From Bradyrhizobium ontarionense (lineage in GTDB: Bacteria > Pseudomonadota > Alphaproteobacteria > Rhizobiales > Xanthobacteraceae), in NCBI RefSeq assembly GCF_021088345.1, contig NZ_CP088156.1, forward strand, positions 4,774,001 to 4,838,000: DNA of 64,000 nt, written 5' to 3'. This document shows positions 51,441 to 60,172 of this stretch, piece after piece; position 1 is the stretch's first letter; each line of letters starts with the position of its first letter. The position numbers and the translations under genes were made by a program. The notes beneath the pieces are model-generated. The model searched no databases. It saw only the letters and a list, made by a program, of their open reading frames with translations, and had not been told where the DNA came from.

Positions 51441-52871
51441 TTATGTCGCGCGGCCCCGACGCGGCCGGCCCTCGGCGCGATGGCGTTGTGCCAATCCGAC
51501 CCCGACCAGGCTCAGAACTGGAATGGCAAGACCAGGAATCTGAAGGGAAAAGTCCACCAGCGAGTGCACGATCGCCATCGTGCCGCAGACCAGGCCGGCG
51601 ATCGGGAAGATCGCCCCATTGCGGCGCTGGAGAGCTCCCTTCACCAGGAAGGCCAGGACCACGGCCCAGCCAAGACAGACCACGAGAGCAAGGGGCACCC
51701 CGAGCTCCGCGGCCAGCTCAAGGGGCGTACTGTGGGCGCGGTCCCAGATCCCCCAGATCGAGGCATCCGCACTGCGGTACCGCGGAAAGATGTAACGAAA
51801 CGAGCCGAGACCGGACCCGATCAGCGGGTGATCCCGGATCATTCGCCACGTCGAGACGTAGGTTTCCCAGCGACCGCCGCCTTCGAGGCCATGAGCCCCG
51901 AGACGCCCGGTGACCTGACCGCCGAGCACCGCGAGCGCAGCAGTCATGACGGCGAGCGCGGGAGGGAGCGCCCATAGTAGCCGCCGCCACGACGGAAGCT
52001 GGCGGCGCAGCACAAGAGACGCTGCGCCGACGCCTCCCGCCAGGGAGACCACGAGGCCCGCCCGCGATCCCGTCAACATGACGCAGGTCATGCAGATCAA
52101 CGATGCGGCGCCGGGGACGAGGAGCCTGCGGTCCCAGGTCACGGCCCGCAGCGACGACCAGCCATGACGGAAGCCGTCGCGCGCGACCAGCCGCCGGAGC
52201 ATGATCAGCTCCCAGACGACCATGCAGCAGCCGAAATACAAGGCAGCCGTATTGCGGTTCGGAAACGTCGCATTCAGGACGTTGCGATCCAGCACCTTGT
52301 CACGCAGCAGCACCACCGACGGGTCAATGAGATAGGCGGCGATGCCGTAGACGGCATAGGCGAGGCCGGACCACGCCACCGTCTTGAGCAGGATCTCTGC
52401 GTGCGCCGGGGCGCTTGCGACGAAGAAGGCGCAAGCCAATACGCCGAGGCAGGCAAGCGGCGCGCCCAGCGCGAACAACGGCTGATCCCGGACCAGGGCC
52501 AGCGGCGCTGTCGGGTCGGCGCCGATCAGCCCGGACATCCGTTTCCAGACTGCATCCGGCGAAACGGGAAGCCACGGGGCCGAACTGAGCTGCTCGTGCA
52601 GGACGAGGGCATAAAGGCCGATGATCAGCAGAGCGAGCGTGACCAGAATCCAATCGCTACGCGTCCGCAGGCTCGGGCGGCAGCACAACAGCGCGACGCC
52701 AAGCAGCCCGACCAGAGCCGCAAGAGCGGTCGGATCCGTTGCGGCGTAAGGGAGAGGCGCGACCGCCACAATGCCTGCGAGCAGCCAACCGGCCAGCCGA
52801 TTGTCGTCACGCCAAAGCGGGGCAGATCCCTTGGACGGCCTCACGCTCGGAGATGTGTCCGCGGCGGACAT
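51441..52871 (-). CDS. O-antigen ligase / Wzy_C family membrane protein
   Basis: This 476-residue membrane protein has about twelve hydrophobic helices (e.g. LAGWLLAGIVAVAPLPYAA, LAALVGLLGVALLCC). The Wzy_C family block has the conserved arginine in VMLTGSRAGLVVSLAGG, followed by the periplasmic loop with WRMIRDHPLIGSGLGSFRYI and RAHSTPLELAAELG, containing the conserved H. Such proteins polymerise repeat units or transfer polymer to an acceptor. Here it sits 20 bases after the Wza-like gene and upstream of Wzc in one operon, so polymerisation of EPS is likely. The basic tail RPRRGRAT ends the protein. Confidence 0.9.
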   Translation of the reverse strand: MSAADTSPSVRPSKGSAPLWRDDNRLAGWLLAGIVAVAPLPYAATDPTALAALVGLLGVALLCCRPSLRTRSDWILVTLALLIIGLYALVLHEQLSSAPWLPVSPDAVWKRMSGLIGADPTAPLALVRDQPLFALGAPLACLGVLACAFFVASAPAHAEILLKTVAWSGLAYAVYGIAAYLIDPSVVLLRDKVLDRNVLNATFPNRNTAALYFGCCMVVWELIMLRRLVARDGFRHGWSSLRAVTWDRRLLVPGAASLICMTCVMLTGSRAGLVVSLAGGVGAASLVLRRQLPSWRRLLWALPPALAVMTAALAVLGGQVTGRLGAHGLEGGGRWETYVSTWRMIRDHPLIGSGLGSFRYIFPRYRSADASIWGIWDRAHSTPLELAAELGVPLALVVCLGWAVVLAFLVKGALQRRNGAIFPIAGLVCGTMAIVHSLVDFSLQIPGLAIPVLSLVGVGLAQRHRAEGRPRRGRAT

Positions 52872-52890
52872 GGTCCCGCCCGCGCACGGA

Positions 52891-54087
52891 TCAGGGCGAC
52901 GTCTTGATCGCCGTCCGCAAGGTCACCCCGTTGGTGGCGGCCACGATCGGATCGTTCACGGTCGCGCTCACGAGCCTGATGTACTGCATGATCTTGGCGG
53001 ATTCGACCGACTGCGAATTCGAGATGTACACGACATCCTTGTTGCGGACCTGGAACTTGGTCGCCATGAAGTAGCCGCTGGGATCGCGGAAATTCACGTT
53101 GTAGATCACGGGAACGACCGGGCCGGGGAAACGATGGGTGTCGACCCCGAGCTGCTCAGCGACTTCACGGCTTTCGCCGCGATACAGGAAGACGGCCGCC
53201 GGGTCGGCCGCCGAGTCGTTCAGGCCACCCGCCTTGGCGACGCCTTCCGCCAGCGAGATGCGCCAGGCCTCGAAGTTGAACTGGCCCTGCGCGCCGGATG
53301 CGCCGAACGCGACAAATGTCTGCGGCTCGCGATAGACGTAGATGGTATCGTTCGGCTGAATATAGACGTTGTTCGTCGGTTCGTAGACGATCTGGCCAAA
53401 CGGGATCGTCGTCCGGCGGCCTTCACGCTCGAGCATGACCCAGGTATCGAAGCCCTGCCCCTTGGGTCCGCCGGCGCGGGTGATCGCGTCGAGCATGCGC
53501 TCGCCAGCCGCGTTTGCCGGAAAGCGAGACGGCGCATTGACCTCGCCCAGAACACTGATCAGCGACGTTCTCTGCTCGATCAGGGTCACGACGGCCTGCG
53601 GTTCGATCGCCCGGTTCTTGAGCGCGTCGACGATGGCCTGCTGCACTTCAGCCGGGGTCCGGCCCTTGGCGCGGATCGCACCGGCATAGGGCACCGAGAT
53701 GAAGCCGTTGTTGTCGACGTTCTGGTTGGGGATCGTGACGTAGTTGCCCGGACGAACGCCCGCTTCGATCGGAATGAAGAGACCACCGGCCGCGGCCTCG
53801 AAGATCGTGACGCTGACGACATCGCCGATGCCGAAGCGGATTTCGGTCGGAGGCCGCTTGAAAGCCTGCGTGGCGGAGTCGGTCAGCCGCGGCGCAAAGG
53901 ATGCAAGGACACGCTCGACGTCCGGCGTGACCTTGACCAGCGCGTAAGGCAGGCTCTGCTCGCTGCCGGCTTCCGATGAGCGAACGGCGTCCTGGTTGGG
54001 GCCGCTGGCCGGCATGAGGCTGCAGGCCGCAGACAAAGATGCCACGGTCGCGACAAATCCCCAACGCATCAGCCCCAGAATGGCCAT
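52891..54087 (-). CDS. Wza-like outer-membrane polysaccharide export lipoprotein
   Basis: This 398-residue protein has a lipoprotein signal peptide with lipobox LSAAC (Cys about 22) for outer-membrane anchoring. Then comes the Poly_export domain (FGIGDVVSVTIFEAAAGG, PNQNVDNNGFISVPYAGAIR, GRTPAEVQQAIVDAL), followed by SLBB-like repeats (LISVLGEVNAPSRFP, ERMLDAITRAGGPKGQG, and the second ATKFQVRNKDVVYISNSQ). The last 50 residues hold a helix that may span the outer membrane, as in Wza. It is the first gene of the EPS operon; GGGGG lies just before the ATG at 54087 (a TTG one codon earlier is possible). Confidence 0.94.
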   Translation of the reverse strand: MAILGLMRWGFVATVASLSAACSLMPASGPNQDAVRSSEAGSEQSLPYALVKVTPDVERVLASFAPRLTDSATQAFKRPPTEIRFGIGDVVSVTIFEAAAGGLFIPIEAGVRPGNYVTIPNQNVDNNGFISVPYAGAIRAKGRTPAEVQQAIVDALKNRAIEPQAVVTLIEQRTSLISVLGEVNAPSRFPANAAGERMLDAITRAGGPKGQGFDTWVMLEREGRRTTIPFGQIVYEPTNNVYIQPNDTIYVYREPQTFVAFGASGAQGQFNFEAWRISLAEGVAKAGGLNDSAADPAAVFLYRGESREVAEQLGVDTHRFPGPVVPVIYNVNFRDPSGYFMATKFQVRNKDVVYISNSQSVESAKIMQYIRLVSATVNDPIVAATNGVTLRTAIKTSP

Positions 54088-54384
54088 CAAACCCCCAAAA
54101 ACACGATAGCGTTAACATGCCCGGTCACGGCTGAACAGGCATCGCGGCTGCAGCGGGCCGCCCGATTGTTATTAACAGATAAAACGTTGCAGAATCACCA
54201 CAGACGCCCTAACTCTTTGTTAACGATAGAAAAACCCCTCCGGAAATTTGTTCTGCAAAGTCGCCGGAACGGCTGCGGATGGCGACCGTGGTTGGGCCTG
54301 CGCCAAACCAGGACTACAACGGCCGCGCGGGATGTGCCCTGTTGATGCCTGCGGATTGTCAGCACCACGAGAAGACGGATTGAC
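54088..54384. promoter_or_regulatory. Divergent promoter region of the Wza operon and ligase-like gene
   Basis: This roughly 297-base AT-rich region separates the two main EPS transcription units. It carries several GTTAAC/TTAACA steps (near 54112, 54170, 54220) but no clear palindrome or known operator. Confidence 0.5.
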
Positions 54385-55647
54385 GTGATCGGCACTCATG
54401 GAGCGCTCATTGTTCTCGCGCTCGCCGCGCCCGCCCTGCTGTTCGACGGCCTTGTCAGCTGGTGCTTCGCCGCAGCGGTCGCCGCGCTCGGCCTGGTCAG
54501 CCTGCTGTTCGCCAACACGTCTTCCCTGAAGCGAAGCTGGAGCAGCTGTCGACCAGCCCTGCCGGGCGGCATCGTTCTGGTCGCGATCCCGGTCCTACAG
54601 CTGCTCCCCTGGGCGCCATCGGGCCTGGCGTCCCCAATCTGGGAGCAGACATCCGAGGCGCTGCAGACCGTGCTCGGCCGTCCCATCAGCCTCGATCCCA
54701 GCTTGACCCTGGCGGGCCTGGCGAACGCGATCGCCCTGCTTGCGCTCGCCGCCACCACAGCGCTCGCAGCTGGAGACAGGATGCAGGCCGCCCAGCTTTA
54801 TCGCGCGACATGCCTGTCGACCGTCGCCATGGCGGCACTGCTCGTCGCCGACGGCAGGCTCAAGCTGCTGGAGGCCGACCCCGGCGCCCTTCCGACCCTC
54901 GTCGGCAGCCTCTGCCTGATCGTCGCAGCCGGGCTGGGTGCAGCGGCGACGCGCCACAGAGACCGTGCAAGCACCTCCCGCTGGCGCCCCAGGATCGATC
55001 TCGCATTGGCCGTGCTCACGGCAGCCACGGGCCTGCTGGCGCTGGGGCGCGCTCCGGATCCGGCAGGACTGATCACGGCAGCCGTCGGCGCCGCCATCTG
55101 CCTGCTCACAGCGCGCCTGCCGCTGCCGCCCTTCGGCACCCGTACCGCCCTTGCGATCACCGCGCTCGTGGCCTTGCCGGCCATTGCGCTCGTATTCGGA
55201 CCGGGGCGAGACGACGTGAGCTCTGCATTGATCGCGGCCGCCCGGCTCGACCGCACCATCGCGGCGCCTGCCGCGCAGCGGATGTTGTCCGATACGCCGC
55301 TGCTCGGCAGCGGTGGCGGCACCTTCGCGGCACTTGCCGAGCTGTACGGCCCGGCATCATCCGACGGCAAGGCGCCGCCCTCGGCTGCGGTCAAGGTCTA
55401 TGTCGAATACGGACCGATCGGGCTGCTGGCCTTGCTCGCCAGCGGGTTGTTTCTTGCCTTGAAGCTCATCGCGGGTGCTGCGCGGCGCGGCCGCGACCGC
55501 CACTATTCAGCTTGCGCAGCTGCCGTCGTGCTGGTCGCGATGGCGCAAAGCCTGCTGGATGCGAGCCTGACTGGAGCAGCCCCGCAAGTGGTCATTGCCC
55601 TGCTTGTCGGGATCGGCCTCGCACAACGGCGTTCGGCGGACAGATGA
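54385..55647 (+). CDS. O-antigen-ligase-like membrane protein (second, divergent copy)
   Basis: This 420-residue membrane protein starts at GTG 54385. It has about ten hydrophobic helices, and its C-terminal half resembles the end of the 51441 ligase: periplasmic region DTPLLGSGGGTFAALAELYG (compare HPLIGSGLGSFRYI there), then helices and LLVGIGLAQRRSADR (compare VGVGLAQRHRAEG there). The arginine-containing loop typical of Wzy_C is less clear. It may be a diverged polymerase/ligase paralogue with accessory function. It is alone on the plus strand, divergent from the Wza operon, and converges on the BTLCP gene with 9 bases between. Confidence 0.75.
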   Translation: MIGTHGALIVLALAAPALLFDGLVSWCFAAAVAALGLVSLLFANTSSLKRSWSSCRPALPGGIVLVAIPVLQLLPWAPSGLASPIWEQTSEALQTVLGRPISLDPSLTLAGLANAIALLALAATTALAAGDRMQAAQLYRATCLSTVAMAALLVADGRLKLLEADPGALPTLVGSLCLIVAAGLGAAATRHRDRASTSRWRPRIDLALAVLTAATGLLALGRAPDPAGLITAAVGAAICLLTARLPLPPFGTRTALAITALVALPAIALVFGPGRDDVSSALIAAARLDRTIAAPAAQRMLSDTPLLGSGGGTFAALAELYGPASSDGKAPPSAAVKVYVEYGPIGLLALLASGLFLALKLIAGAARRGRDRHYSACAAAVVLVAMAQSLLDASLTGAAPQVVIALLVGIGLAQRRSADR

Positions 55648-55656
55648 CCCCTCGCC

Positions 55657-56274
55657 TCAGACCGTCGATCCGGCGACGTTCGACCAGTAACGCGGATTCG
55701 ACGGGGATTGCACCCGCACCCACCGGTAGCTGGTCTTGGACCAGGGCCGGACATTGGCGTTGAGATTGTCGACGACGACGTCGCCCGAGCGGGTCCGCAC
55801 CACCAGCACCAGATGATGCTCGCCCCAATTCGTCACGACTTCGGCCAACAGCAACGCGCGCGCCGGCCAGCCGCGCTGCAGCAGGGCGTGCCGCTTGGTC
55901 ACCGCATAGTCGTTGCAGTCGCCACGTGAGGGACCCACCACCCACTCTTCGGCCGCGACGCCACGGGTATTGCGGGTCGGAATGATGGAGCGGTTGACCT
56001 CGGCATTGACCTTCACCAGCTCCGCGTAGCGGTCGGCGGTCAGGTCAATCCCGCCGCCGCGGAAGACCATGGCGTTCGACCGGCAATCCTCCGGATACGC
56101 CATGCAGAACTTGATGTGGGCCATCGGCGGGAGCGCCGGCGCGTCGAGCTTGATGCGATCGACCTGATATCTCAGGTTCAATGGCGCGCCGATCATTGCG
56201 GCCTGCACACTCTGGCTGACGCCCAACAACAAGGCGAACAGCGCCACTGAATAGATTTTGAGCTTCCGTCCCAT
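55657..56274 (-). CDS. Bacterial transglutaminase-like cysteine proteinase (BTLCP, LapG-like)
   Basis: This 205-residue exported protein has a signal peptide (KIYSVALFALLLGVSQSVQA). The C93-type papain-like core has the catalytic Cys in GPSRGDCNDYAVTKRHAL, His in TNWGEHHLVLVV and Asp in GDVVVDNLNANV. Family members include LapG, which cleaves RTX adhesins in the periplasm. GGGGAG lies 7 bases before the ATG at 56274; an upstream ATG at 56295 is less well placed. It is next to EPS genes and encoded convergently with the ligase-like gene. No LapD-like regulator is seen in the window. Substrate unknown. Confidence 0.9.
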   Translation of the reverse strand: MGRKLKIYSVALFALLLGVSQSVQAAMIGAPLNLRYQVDRIKLDAPALPPMAHIKFCMAYPEDCRSNAMVFRGGGIDLTADRYAELVKVNAEVNRSIIPTRNTRGVAAEEWVVGPSRGDCNDYAVTKRHALLQRGWPARALLLAEVVTNWGEHHLVLVVRTRSGDVVVDNLNANVRPWSKTSYRWVRVQSPSNPRYWSNVAGSTV

Positions 56275-56446
56275 CGCCGAACTCCCCGCGTTCATGCGGC
56301 AGAGTTAGCCCAGACGGATTAGGATGACGTTCGGCGCCAGCGTCCAATTTGGCTCAAAATCCCTGCGGACGCCTTACGCTTCATTAAGCAAAGCGGGGCC
56401 GGAACGGGGATCGAAAGCGGGCCAGAGGTCGCGTCTAAGGTCCACC

Positions 56447-56491
56447 CATGATCCAGGGATCAAGTGTCCACCGACCAAGGATCCACGGACC
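56447..56491. repeat. Three imperfect 15-bp tandem repeats
   Basis: The units CATGATCCAGGGATC, AAGTGTCCACCGACC and AAGGATCCACGGACC follow each other just downstream of the 56497 gene, flanked by partial copies (GGTCCACC at 56439-56446). They are rich in GATCC. No gene overlaps them. Confidence 0.6.
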
Positions 56492-56496
56492 CGGGA

Positions 56497-56868
56497 TCAG
56501 TGGCTCTGGTGCTCCAGGTTTGCCGATCGAACCGGGGACTGCTCCTCGACGCGGGCCTTTTCCAGAAGCAGATCGGTGACGATCTTCCGCAGCCGGCGGT
56601 TCTCGGCCGTGAGCTCGTCCAGTGTCCGGCGCATGTCGGCGACGGACGGCATCGGCGCTGCCGTCGGCAGCAGCGGCTCGAGCGGAGCTTCGACGGCCGC
56701 CACCTGCTTCGGCTCGGGTGCGCGCGATCGCAACTTGCGCCAACGATGGAACGTCATGACGCTCACACCGAGCACCTCGCAGATTTCCACCTGGGACTTG
56801 CCGGCACGAACCATTTCATCGGCCTGAGCAAGCTTTTGAATGATTTCCTGGTAGGAGTGCTTCTTCAT
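56497..56868 (-). CDS. Orphan transposase OrfA-like helix-turn-helix protein
   Basis: This 123-residue protein resembles OrfA of IS3-type elements. It has an N-terminal helix-turn-helix (SYQEIIQKLAQADEMVRAGK, ICEVLGVSVMTFHRWRKLRS) and a C-terminal coiled coil (LDELTAENRRLRKIVTDLLL). An unusual Pro/Ala-rich linker of about 40 residues separates them. No OrfB (integrase), terminal inverted repeats or target duplications are seen around it, so it is either a remnant or a domesticated DNA-binding protein. It ends in front of 15-bp tandem repeats. No strong ribosome binding site is evident. A regulatory role in the EPS locus is possible but unproven. Confidence 0.75.
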   Translation of the reverse strand: MKKHSYQEIIQKLAQADEMVRAGKSQVEICEVLGVSVMTFHRWRKLRSRAPEPKQVAAVEAPLEPLLPTAAPMPSVADMRRTLDELTAENRRLRKIVTDLLLEKARVEEQSPVRSANLEHQSH

Positions 56869-57237
56869 AACACCTAATCGTCGGCGGACGCCCGCTATCT
56901 ACAACCCATCCGGCTAACAAACGACGCGCTACGGCCACAAGTTGCAACCGGTAATCTATCACAGTCTGGTATGAATAACCATTCTGTTATGGCTTTGAAG
57001 CGACCAATCCACGAAGACATCGCGTGACTCGCGTGCAAAGCAGCACGCCGCTGCGCGACGGGAAAACTACTAGCAAAACAAGCCGCCGCCCAATCCCGAT
57101 CGATCACGGACGCTAACAAATCCGGCAGTGGCTCGCGATCAGACGGGGGTTGACCTCGCCCCTGCCGATCCTCGATTTTGCGCTGCACCAAAGACACCTT
57201 CTCAATCCTGCGACCAAACAGCTCACCGGGTGCGCAC
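56869..57237. other. Gene-free region
   Basis: These 369 bases between divergent genes contain no supported gene. Several GCTAACAAA steps occur (56920, 57110). A TTGACC at 57150-57155 could be a promoter -35 box for the beta-helix gene, with only a weak -10 (near 57173). Confidence 0.5.
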
Positions 57238-59235
57238 ATGCGAAGACGAGATCTGATCGCGGCCGGTCCGGCGACATTGCTCGCGGGCGTTGCCGACGCG
57301 ACCGACCGACGGGCGCCAGAGGCCGTCACCGTCGACGTGCGCCGCGATTTCGGCGCCAGGGGAGACGGCATCGCAGATGACTGGCAGGCGATCGAAAACG
57401 CCGGCCTCCACCTGGGGCAGCTCGGTGGGGGTAGCATGTACTTCCCAGCCGGCCGGTACCGATTGGGAAGCGTGGGAAAGAACATAACCATACGTAACAA
57501 CGTTCGTTATTTCGGCGATGGACACGCATCTGTGATCATCGGGAGCAATGCGGCATTCATAAGTCCGAAGGGTGCCGCATTCGGGCGAAGCTCCTACGCC
57601 GATTACCGCTATTTCACAGTGCGCGATATCGCAGCGGGCGACCGTGAGCTCGAATTCGCCAGTGCAGCGGACGCCGCCCAATTCAAGCCCGGCGACATCG
57701 TCATCGCCCGATCGAAGGATGCGATCGTCACGCCGGGAGACGTCCTGCCCTACTACGTGGAGATGAATCGCGTCGCCGCCGTCGCAGGCAATCGCATCGT
57801 GTTGGAAGATGCCATCGATGATGGATGGCGAGGTCTCTTGGCCGCCAATGTGACGCAGGACGTCGTCCAGGGATATTGCATCCATGATCTGCGCATCGAA
57901 TGCGAGGACGGCTATCCCTTCTTCATCCAGGGCAGCTACAAGAGCGTCATCCGCAATTGCTGGACCCGCGGGATGGCGCTGGCCTGCTTCAACGGATTCA
58001 CGCGCAGTACAGCCCATGACATCATTGCCGAGGTCAGCTGGCGTCCAGACAGAACCAGCGCCTCCGTCTTTGAAATCGAGACCGGATGTGTCCGCGCCAA
58101 TTTCCACGATATCGACGTGTACATGGCCGGCTCGGCGCGCGCCGGAGAACGGTACCCGGTGTTCTACTGTCAGGAATTCTCGCGCCGGACCGCATTGCGT
58201 AACGTCAGGATCGCCGCGGCCGGAACGGATCTCGGCAACGTCTTCGAGGTCATGAGCGGAGGGCATCGCTTCGAGAACATCGAGGTGACCGCAAGATCGG
58301 TCGACAAAGTGCTCGATTACTGGGTGCGTGAACCCGAACGTTATCAGCTCGGTGAGCTCGGACTCGCAATGAGCCATCTCACAATCGAGACATCAGACCC
58401 GACGATTGGCTTCAATCATGGCTTCATCCTGCACTGTGACTACCCTGACGGGGAGGTCCGGAACGTAACGATCGCTGATTGTGAAGTCAGGGCACGCGGC
58501 ATCCGTCCCGAACGAAACCTGATCTGGTTCTACAAGGGCCGACACAGGAATATCCTGTTCGACGGCGTTCGCGGCCCTGGCCAGGTGGCGATGGACGCGT
58601 CCGGCGCAGAACGTCCCTCCGGTGTCCCGGCCTCGGGCGCGCCGGCTCCTCCTCTGAGCGAGGTCGTGCTGCGCCATTGCGCGTTTACCCGGCTCGCCTC
58701 GCCGGAAATGCTCGCACACGCGCGCTATATCGATTGCCGCCGGATCGATGCGCAACCCGCGGCCGCCGTGATGGCTGCGCCAGGAGCCGTCTGGTCGGCC
58801 GATAAGCCCCGCCTGCAGCTCGCGTTCCCGCTGGTCGCGGATATGACGATCTGCTGCGGCGATGTCGTATCGATCAAGATATCGGCGTGGGCCGAGGCTC
58901 CGTCGTTCCCGGCCCATGTCCGCATCCGGGTGATGGGCGCCGAGGCGCTGACGGTGGATCTCGCGCCTGCGAGCGCGACGGAGATCGATATCGACCTTGC
59001 GGTCACATTCTTCGGCGGCGCCTTTCACCAGCCTGAGCGTTTCACGGTCGCCGGCCCGGTCAGGACCCGACCCGGCGCCGGGCCGAGTTGGACCTCCTTC
59101 ACCGGCAAGGTCGACCGCCGGCCGGCCAATCTGGTCGAGGTGTCGGCCTGGATCGACAAACCGGCAGGGCTGGCGGCCGGCATCACCGTGAAGTCTGCGC
59201 GTATCGCGTTCTGTGAGGTCGAACGAGACGCCTGA
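57238..59235 (+). CDS. Pectate-lyase-like (right-handed beta-helix) exported protein
   Basis: This 665-residue protein has a short N-terminal export signal with an arginine run (MRRRDLIAAGPATLLAG, possibly Tat). A Pectate_lyase_3-type start follows: VDVRRDFGARGDGIADDWQA (typical of phage tailspikes and exopolysaccharide lyases), with GGSMYFPAGRYRLGS. The repeats then form a beta-helix (e.g. VIRNCWTRGMALACFNGFTR, NVTIADCEVRARGI). A beta-sandwich domain ends the protein (about 520-665). Catalytic residues cannot be assigned. It may trim or bind the exopolysaccharide. ATG 57238 was chosen because the signal starts there. Confidence 0.82.
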   Translation: MRRRDLIAAGPATLLAGVADATDRRAPEAVTVDVRRDFGARGDGIADDWQAIENAGLHLGQLGGGSMYFPAGRYRLGSVGKNITIRNNVRYFGDGHASVIIGSNAAFISPKGAAFGRSSYADYRYFTVRDIAAGDRELEFASAADAAQFKPGDIVIARSKDAIVTPGDVLPYYVEMNRVAAVAGNRIVLEDAIDDGWRGLLAANVTQDVVQGYCIHDLRIECEDGYPFFIQGSYKSVIRNCWTRGMALACFNGFTRSTAHDIIAEVSWRPDRTSASVFEIETGCVRANFHDIDVYMAGSARAGERYPVFYCQEFSRRTALRNVRIAAAGTDLGNVFEVMSGGHRFENIEVTARSVDKVLDYWVREPERYQLGELGLAMSHLTIETSDPTIGFNHGFILHCDYPDGEVRNVTIADCEVRARGIRPERNLIWFYKGRHRNILFDGVRGPGQVAMDASGAERPSGVPASGAPAPPLSEVVLRHCAFTRLASPEMLAHARYIDCRRIDAQPAAAVMAAPGAVWSADKPRLQLAFPLVADMTICCGDVVSIKISAWAEAPSFPAHVRIRVMGAEALTVDLAPASATEIDIDLAVTFFGGAFHQPERFTVAGPVRTRPGAGPSWTSFTGKVDRRPANLVEVSAWIDKPAGLAAGITVKSARIAFCEVERDA

Positions 59236-59437
59236 CGTTGACGCAGGACGCGCCGCCCATCTCGTCGAACACAATTGGCCAGAGGCGACACGGCAGATGA
59301 CCGGCGGCCGGGCTGCCGCTTTCAGGCGCAGCGCCGCGATGCTTAACAAACGATGCAAGAAGTCGCTGCGATCTGAAGCGAATTTTCAGCGGGATCTCAA
59401 ACTCCGCCGCGTAGATTGCAGCGCGGAGGGACATATC

Positions 59438-59653
59438 ATGCTGAAACACACACTCACATTTGTTGCCGTCGCTGCGATGCTCGCCAGCGTACCGTCAGCC
59501 CACGCGGGCCTGCTGACGTCGCCGATCGGCCTGAAACGCGCATTCGACGCGTCGCGCACGTTGACGAAGATCGATGCTCGGACTCCATCCGACGCGTGCA
59601 TGCTGCACAGCGACGACGTGTTTGCCGGCCCTCTCACGATCTGGGTCTGCTAG
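59438..59653 (+). CDS. Small secreted protein
   Basis: This 71-residue protein has a strong GGAGGG box 7 bases before the ATG at 59438. It has a signal peptide (TLTFVAVAAMLASVPSAHAG, site near 24) and a mature part of about 48 residues with two Cys (in DACML and the final WVC), possibly a disulfide. Function unknown. It is only 203 bases after the beta-helix gene and could be co-transcribed with it. A longer upstream frame to 59213 has no ribosome binding site and overlaps the end of the beta-helix gene. Confidence 0.65.
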   Translation: MLKHTLTFVAVAAMLASVPSAHAGLLTSPIGLKRAFDASRTLTKIDARTPSDACMLHSDDVFAGPLTIWVC

Positions 59654-59694
59654 CGCTCCGGGGGAAGGCGGCCGGGTCCAGTCCTGCCCGGCTG

Positions 59695-60081
59695 CTATGG
59701 CCGCCGCGGCAGGGGCTGCAGGATCAGCTCGCCGCCCGCCGCCCTCCCGCGAACCAGGAATAGGCCGCTTTCAGTCGCGACGACGTCCCCGGCCTGAAGC
59801 GTCTCGTCGCGCAGCACGCGATCGGTCGCGAGCCGTTCCCGTGAGGGCGGCAAGGGTGCCTCTTCGCGCGGCTGCGCCGCCGCTTCCCGCCGGGCTTGCT
59901 CTGCCCGCTCGCGGGCCTGCCGCACCTTCTGCGTCCAGGCCTCGCGCGAGATGACACTGTCCGGCGACAGCTGATCTGCCGGCTCCGCTCCCTCGACGTC
60001 CTCGGCAGCCGCCCCCGACGGCAGCCCCGATGAGAGCGCCAGGCAGCTCGCGACCATCAGGCCTCGCATCCAGCCGTCCAT
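59695..60081 (-). CDS. Exported hypothetical protein
   Basis: The ATG at 60081 gives a 128-residue protein with a signal peptide (MRGLMVASCLALSSGLPSGA). A charged coiled-coil region follows (WTQKVRQARERAEQARREAA) and then a small C-terminal beta domain (LQAGDVVATESGLFLVRGRA). A longer frame to 60384 overlaps the GNAT gene and has no family support. No function is known. It follows the GNAT gene on the same strand by 91 bases. Start assignment is moderately certain. Confidence 0.6.
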   Translation of the reverse strand: MDGWMRGLMVASCLALSSGLPSGAAAEDVEGAEPADQLSPDSVISREAWTQKVRQARERAEQARREAAAQPREEAPLPPSRERLATDRVLRDETLQAGDVVATESGLFLVRGRAAGGELILQPLPRRP

Positions 60082-60172
60082 TCCACGCCCCGAGCCGCGC
60101 ACCGGCGTTGACGGCGATCCTGCCCGGCGCGGCCCCAAGGTGAGGCGCGCTCCTGCCCGAATGGATGAATGC

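Noticed and set aside
56895..57500. 201-codon minus-strand frame before the beta-helix gene
   Set aside because: Its first half is antisense to the beta-helix gene; no start signal and no recognisable domain in the remainder.
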